From: Cryptosporangium aurantiacum
GTDB lineage: Bacteria > Actinomycetota > Actinomycetes > Mycobacteriales > Cryptosporangiaceae
Assembly (NCBI RefSeq): GCF_900143005.1
Contig: NZ_FRCS01000001.1
Location: 744,001 to 808,000, forward strand
Reading direction: 5' to 3'
Length of the DNA stretch: 64,000 nucleotides
In this document: in pieces, positions 61,409 to 64,000 of the stretch
Layout of the letters: the number at the start of each line of letters is the position of its first letter
Position numbering within the stretch: position 1 is the stretch's first letter
Notes under the pieces: generated by a model
What the model saw: only the letters and a program-made list of their open reading frames with translations
What the model was told of the DNA's origin: nothing
Database searches by the model: none
Position numbers and translations under genes: made by a program

Positions 61409-62336
61409 AGAGCACCCGGACCGCGAACGCCCAGAGGACGGCCGCGCCGAGCACGTGCAGCCCCACCAGCACAACGGGGAGGTGCGTGAAGTACTGCACG
61501 TAACCGATAACGCCCTGCGCCATCTCGACGACGAACAGCATCGTGACCGCGCGCAGCGCCACCGGGTGCGCTCGCAGCGCCAGCATGCCGCCGATCGTCA
61601 GCCCGATCAGCAGGAACACGGCGTCCGCGTGCAGCTGGCTGACCAGCGCGGGGTCGAACCCGGTGCGGGGAACGTCGTCGTCACCGGCGTGCGGGCCGCT
61701 GCCGGTGACGACGGTGCCGATCACGATCGTCGTCGCGGCCGCGATCACGATGCCGCGCGCCAGCCAGCGCAGCGGCACCGAGACCCGCCACTCCCGCGGG
61801 CCGTCACCCTCGCCGGTCCGGTGCCAGAACGCGTACCCCGCGTAGATCAGGCCCATCGAGACCAGGAAGTGCGCCGACACCGTCCAGGGGTTCAGCCCGG
61901 TCAGCACCGTGATGCCACCGACCACCGCCTGCGCCACGATGCCGCCGAACTGGAGCAGCGACAGCCAGATCAGCGAGCGCCGCCGGGCGTGCTGCAGCAG
62001 GACCGCGATGATCGCCGCGCCGACGATCGCGGAGAGCGCGAACGTCAGCAGCCGGTTGCCGAACTCGATGTACCCGTGGATGCCGTACTCGGGGGTGTTC
62101 GTGTAGCTGTCGTCGGTGCACTTCGGCCACGTCGGGCAGCCCAGGCCCGACCCGGACAGCCGGACCGCCACACCGGTCAGGACGATCACGATGTTGCCGA
62201 CGATCGTCCCGAAAGCGAGCCACCGCACCAGCCGCGGAGCGTCCCGCAGCCGCTCCAGCCACGCCGGGCCTCGTCCGGCGGGGGGCGGCTCGGAGTCGGT
62301 CGCGGAGCCGGCGGCGTCGGCGGTCGCGGTAGTCAT
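61377..62336 (-). CDS. ctaA: Heme A synthase (COX15/CtaA)
   Basis: 319 residues from ATG 62336 (ATG 62345 also possible). Eight membrane spans; converts heme O to heme A. The paired His regions are visible: GIHGYIEFGNRLLTFALSAI, WTVSAHFLVSMGLIYAGYAF, VSQLHADAVFLLIGLTIGGM and VVLVGLHVLGAAVLWAFAVR, with LGCPTWPKC in the first loop. Product completes the pathway begun by ctaB. The 3' end overlaps the SDR gene. Confidence 0.95.
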   Translation of the reverse strand: MTTATADAAGSATDSEPPPAGRGPAWLERLRDAPRLVRWLAFGTIVGNIVIVLTGVAVRLSGSGLGCPTWPKCTDDSYTNTPEYGIHGYIEFGNRLLTFALSAIVGAAIIAVLLQHARRRSLIWLSLLQFGGIVAQAVVGGITVLTGLNPWTVSAHFLVSMGLIYAGYAFWHRTGEGDGPREWRVSVPLRWLARGIVIAAATTIVIGTVVTGSGPHAGDDDVPRTGFDPALVSQLHADAVFLLIGLTIGGMLALRAHPVALRAVTMLFVVEMAQGVIGYVQYFTHLPVVLVGLHVLGAAVLWAFAVRVLFTIRERPVVA

Positions 62337-62421
62337 GGCGGGCATTCTATGCGCCGTAGACGTTCTGCTCCGGAGGCCTCCCGGACCTGCTCGAACAGCG
62401 TCGGCGGGTAGCCTCCACGGG

Positions 62422-63273
62422 GTGCAACCCCAGTTCGTCCTCACGCTTTCCTGCGCCGATCGGCCCGGCATCGTTCACGCGGTCGCGGGCCGGCTCGCCG
62501 ACGCCGGGTGCAACATCCTGGACAGCCAGCAGTTCGGCGACGCGTTCACCGGCCGGTTCTTCATGCGCGTCCACATCTCCGGCCCGGCCGGACGCGGCGC
62601 CCCCGAGCTGCGCGAGCAGTTCGCGCCGGTGGCGACCGACTTCGGCATGGACTGGGAGGTGCACGACCTGTCCGTCCGTCCGCGGGTGCTGATCCTGGTC
62701 AGCAAGCTCGGGCACTGCCTGAACGACCTGCTGTTCCGGCGGGAGACCGGCGCGCTGAAGATCGACGTCCCGGCGATCGTGTCCAACCACCCGGACTTCG
62801 CGGCGCTGGCCCGCTGGCACGGGGTGCCGTTCCACCACCTGCCGGTGACGCCGGACAGCAAGCCGGAGGCCGAGGCCAAGCTGCGGGCGCTGGTCGACGA
62901 GCACCAGATCGACCTGGTGGTGCTCGCCCGCTACATGCAGGTGCTCTCCGACGATCTCTGTCGTGACCTGGCCGGACGTGCGATCAACATCCACCACTCG
63001 TTCCTGCCGAGCTTCAAGGGTGCCCGCCCGTACCACCAGGCGCACGCGCGTGGCGTCAAGGTCATCGGGGCGACCGCCCACTACGTGACCGCCGCTCTCG
63101 ACGAGGGGCCGATCATCGAGCAGGAGGTCGCCCGGGTCGACCACACCGACAGCCCGGACGACATGGTGGCCGTGGGCCGCGACGTGGAGTGCCTCGCGCT
63201 CTCCCGGGCCGTCCGCTGGCACGTCGAGCACCGCGTGCTGCTCAACGGCGACCGCACGGTGGTTTTCCGCTAG
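62422..63273 (+). CDS. purU: Formyltetrahydrofolate deformylase
   Basis: 283 residues from GTG 62422. N-terminal ACT domain (FVLTLSCADRPGIVHAVAGR, LDSQQFGDAFTGRFFMRV) and C-terminal formyltransferase fold (RVLILVSKLGHCLNDLLFRR, IVSNHPDFAALARWHGVPFH, NIHHSFLPSFKGARPYHQAH with the catalytic N-H-H...S series, and GATAHYVTAALDEGPIIEQ with Asp). It releases formate from 10-formyl-THF. Divergent from ctaA. The stop TAG lies inside GCTAGC shared with the next convergent gene. Confidence 0.95.
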   Translation: MQPQFVLTLSCADRPGIVHAVAGRLADAGCNILDSQQFGDAFTGRFFMRVHISGPAGRGAPELREQFAPVATDFGMDWEVHDLSVRPRVLILVSKLGHCLNDLLFRRETGALKIDVPAIVSNHPDFAALARWHGVPFHHLPVTPDSKPEAEAKLRALVDEHQIDLVVLARYMQVLSDDLCRDLAGRAINIHHSFLPSFKGARPYHQAHARGVKVIGATAHYVTAALDEGPIIEQEVARVDHTDSPDDMVAVGRDVECLALSRAVRWHVEHRVLLNGDRTVVFR

Positions 63274-64000
63274 CTCCAGCCGGCGCGGTGGACGGGTATC
63301 CACGTGGCGGCGAAGCGCGCGGCGGCGTCCAGATCGAAGAGACGGGCGTGAGCCGAACCGACCGGGCCCGCCGTCACCGCACCGGTGGCCTCCCAGGCCG
63401 CGCCGAGCGTGGCGAAGTCGCGCTCGTCGGCCACGACATCGACGTAGTCGACCCAGCGGCGCTCGCCGTCCGCGCCGAGCACCGCGCACGCCAGGCGTTC
63501 CCGGGGAGCACCGGCCGACCGGGCCTCACCCAGGTGGAACGCCGTGCACGCGTCGTAGCCGGCGCCGAGCAGCAGCACCCGCGCCCCGGCGCCGGCGAGC
63601 GCGGCCAGCGGCGACCGGTCGCCGAACCGGCAGTCCAGGTCATGCCGGGCGAGCAGTGACGCTGCGGCCGGGCCGAGCGCGGCGAACGACGTCTGCGGGT
63701 GGGTGCTGCGGACCGCACCGGGCCACGACCGCAGCGTCTCCGGGAGCCAGCCCATGCCGTCGGAGGGCGTCCGCGCCGGGTCGAACCCCGGTAGCTGTCC
63801 GCGGATCGTGTCCCACCAGTCCGCGGGCACCGCGGGCGCCTGCCACTCGGACGGGTCGGAGTTGCTGCCGGTCTGGGTCGGGACGACCAGCGTCCCGGTC
63901 GGCCCGACGGCGTCCTGCAGCGCGAGGATCGCCGCCTGTTCGCGTCCGGCCACCCAGCCCAGCGTCGACAGCGCGGTGTGCACCAGCAGCACGTCACCCG
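63270..64000 (-). CDS. AAC(3)-family N-acetyltransferase, 3' part (runs off the right edge)
   Basis: At least 243 codons are visible and the frame continues beyond the window (upstream residues Gly-Asp precede VLLVHTALSTLGWV). The family blocks are present: GTLVVPTQTGSNSDPSEW, FDPARTPSDGMGWLPETLR, HPQTSFAALGPAA with the conserved His, PLAALAGAGARVLLLGAGYD and CTAFHLGE. Members transfer acetyl from acetyl-CoA to aminoglycoside N3 or, in YokD-like proteins, to other amines. Whether it gives resistance cannot be told from sequence; such chromosomal copies are common in actinomycetes. Confidence 0.9.
   Translation of the reverse strand, partial: GDVLLVHTALSTLGWVAGREQAAILALQDAVGPTGTLVVPTQTGSNSDPSEWQAPAVPADWWDTIRGQLPGFDPARTPSDGMGWLPETLRSWPGAVRSTHPQTSFAALGPAAASLLARHDLDCRFGDRSPLAALAGAGARVLLLGAGYDACTAFHLGEARSAGAPRERLACAVLGADGERRWVDYVDVVADERDFATLGAAWEATGAVTAGPVGSAHARLFDLDAAARFAATWIPVHRAGWS

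Noticed and set aside
63270-64000. Calling the right-edge gene an acquired aminoglycoside resistance gene
   Set aside because: No mobile element, integron or composition shift is visible; chromosomal AAC(3)-like genes are ordinary in actinomycetes.

Overview
The window is 64 kb of very GC-rich chromosomal DNA from an actinomycete. The evidence is the SigA, RbpA, Cei, DUF3039, DUF3099, DUF3159, DUF3710, DUF4193 and DUF3093 gene set, frequent GTG/TTG starts, many 4-bp gene overlaps, and OpcA with a tal-pgi-zwf-opcA-pgl operon. The split-off pgi between tal and zwf fits a Frankia/Micromonospora/Cryptosporangium-like lineage, but the species cannot be fixed from the sequence. I found no rRNA, tRNA, CRISPR array, insertion sequence or prophage.

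Layout. 0-12.5 kb: the 3' end of an M56 peptidase gene, a membrane-anchored sigma-factor-like protein, dtd, a methyltransferase, a HhH-GPD repair protein, a GNAT acetyltransferase, a pseudouridine catabolism pair (psuK-psuG), a YihY transporter-like protein and an SF2 helicase. 12.9-38.6 kb: the conserved actinobacterial sigA-to-dxs neighbourhood (sigA, inositol-monophosphatase family gene, cei, DUF4193, DUF3093, dut, DUF3710, OB-fold, DUF3159, ceoC, ceoB, APC permease, TrmA-type methyltransferase). It is interrupted by a Kdp potassium-transport island (small ORF, kdpFABC, kdpDE, DUF2461, a second APC permease) at about 20.9-31.4 kb. 38.6-43.4 kb: a ROK regulator divergent from a xylose/ribose-type ABC importer. 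43.6-45.6 kb: dxs. 45.7-49.5 kb: a Phd/ParE toxin-antitoxin pair with its operator, a HEAT-repeat-like protein and a two-component system. 49.6-58.7 kb: secG, rbpA, then (minus strand) tkt and tal-pgi-zwf-opcA-pgl. 59-64 kb: ctaB, an unknown small protein, an SDR, ctaA, purU and the 3' part of an AAC(3)-family gene.

How the genes fit together. The most striking concentration is potassium homeostasis: the inducible Kdp P-type ATPase with its sensor and regulator, two APC-superfamily permeases of the KUP/KimA type, and the CeoB/CeoC (TrkA) NAD-binding proteins, all within 17 kb. Two pairs of GTCAA direct repeats with 11-bp periodicity precede the kdp genes and look like a KdpE operator. Central carbon metabolism is the second theme: a sugar importer, the whole oxidative and non-oxidative pentose phosphate route in one translationally coupled block, and dxs, which draws on glyceraldehyde-3-phosphate. 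A third theme is the housekeeping transcription pair SigA and RbpA.

Limits. All family assignments come from motif recognition without database search. Starts were chosen from ribosome-binding sites and family lengths. Promoter calls are visual and low confidence. Gene order in Mycobacterium tuberculosis is quoted from memory.
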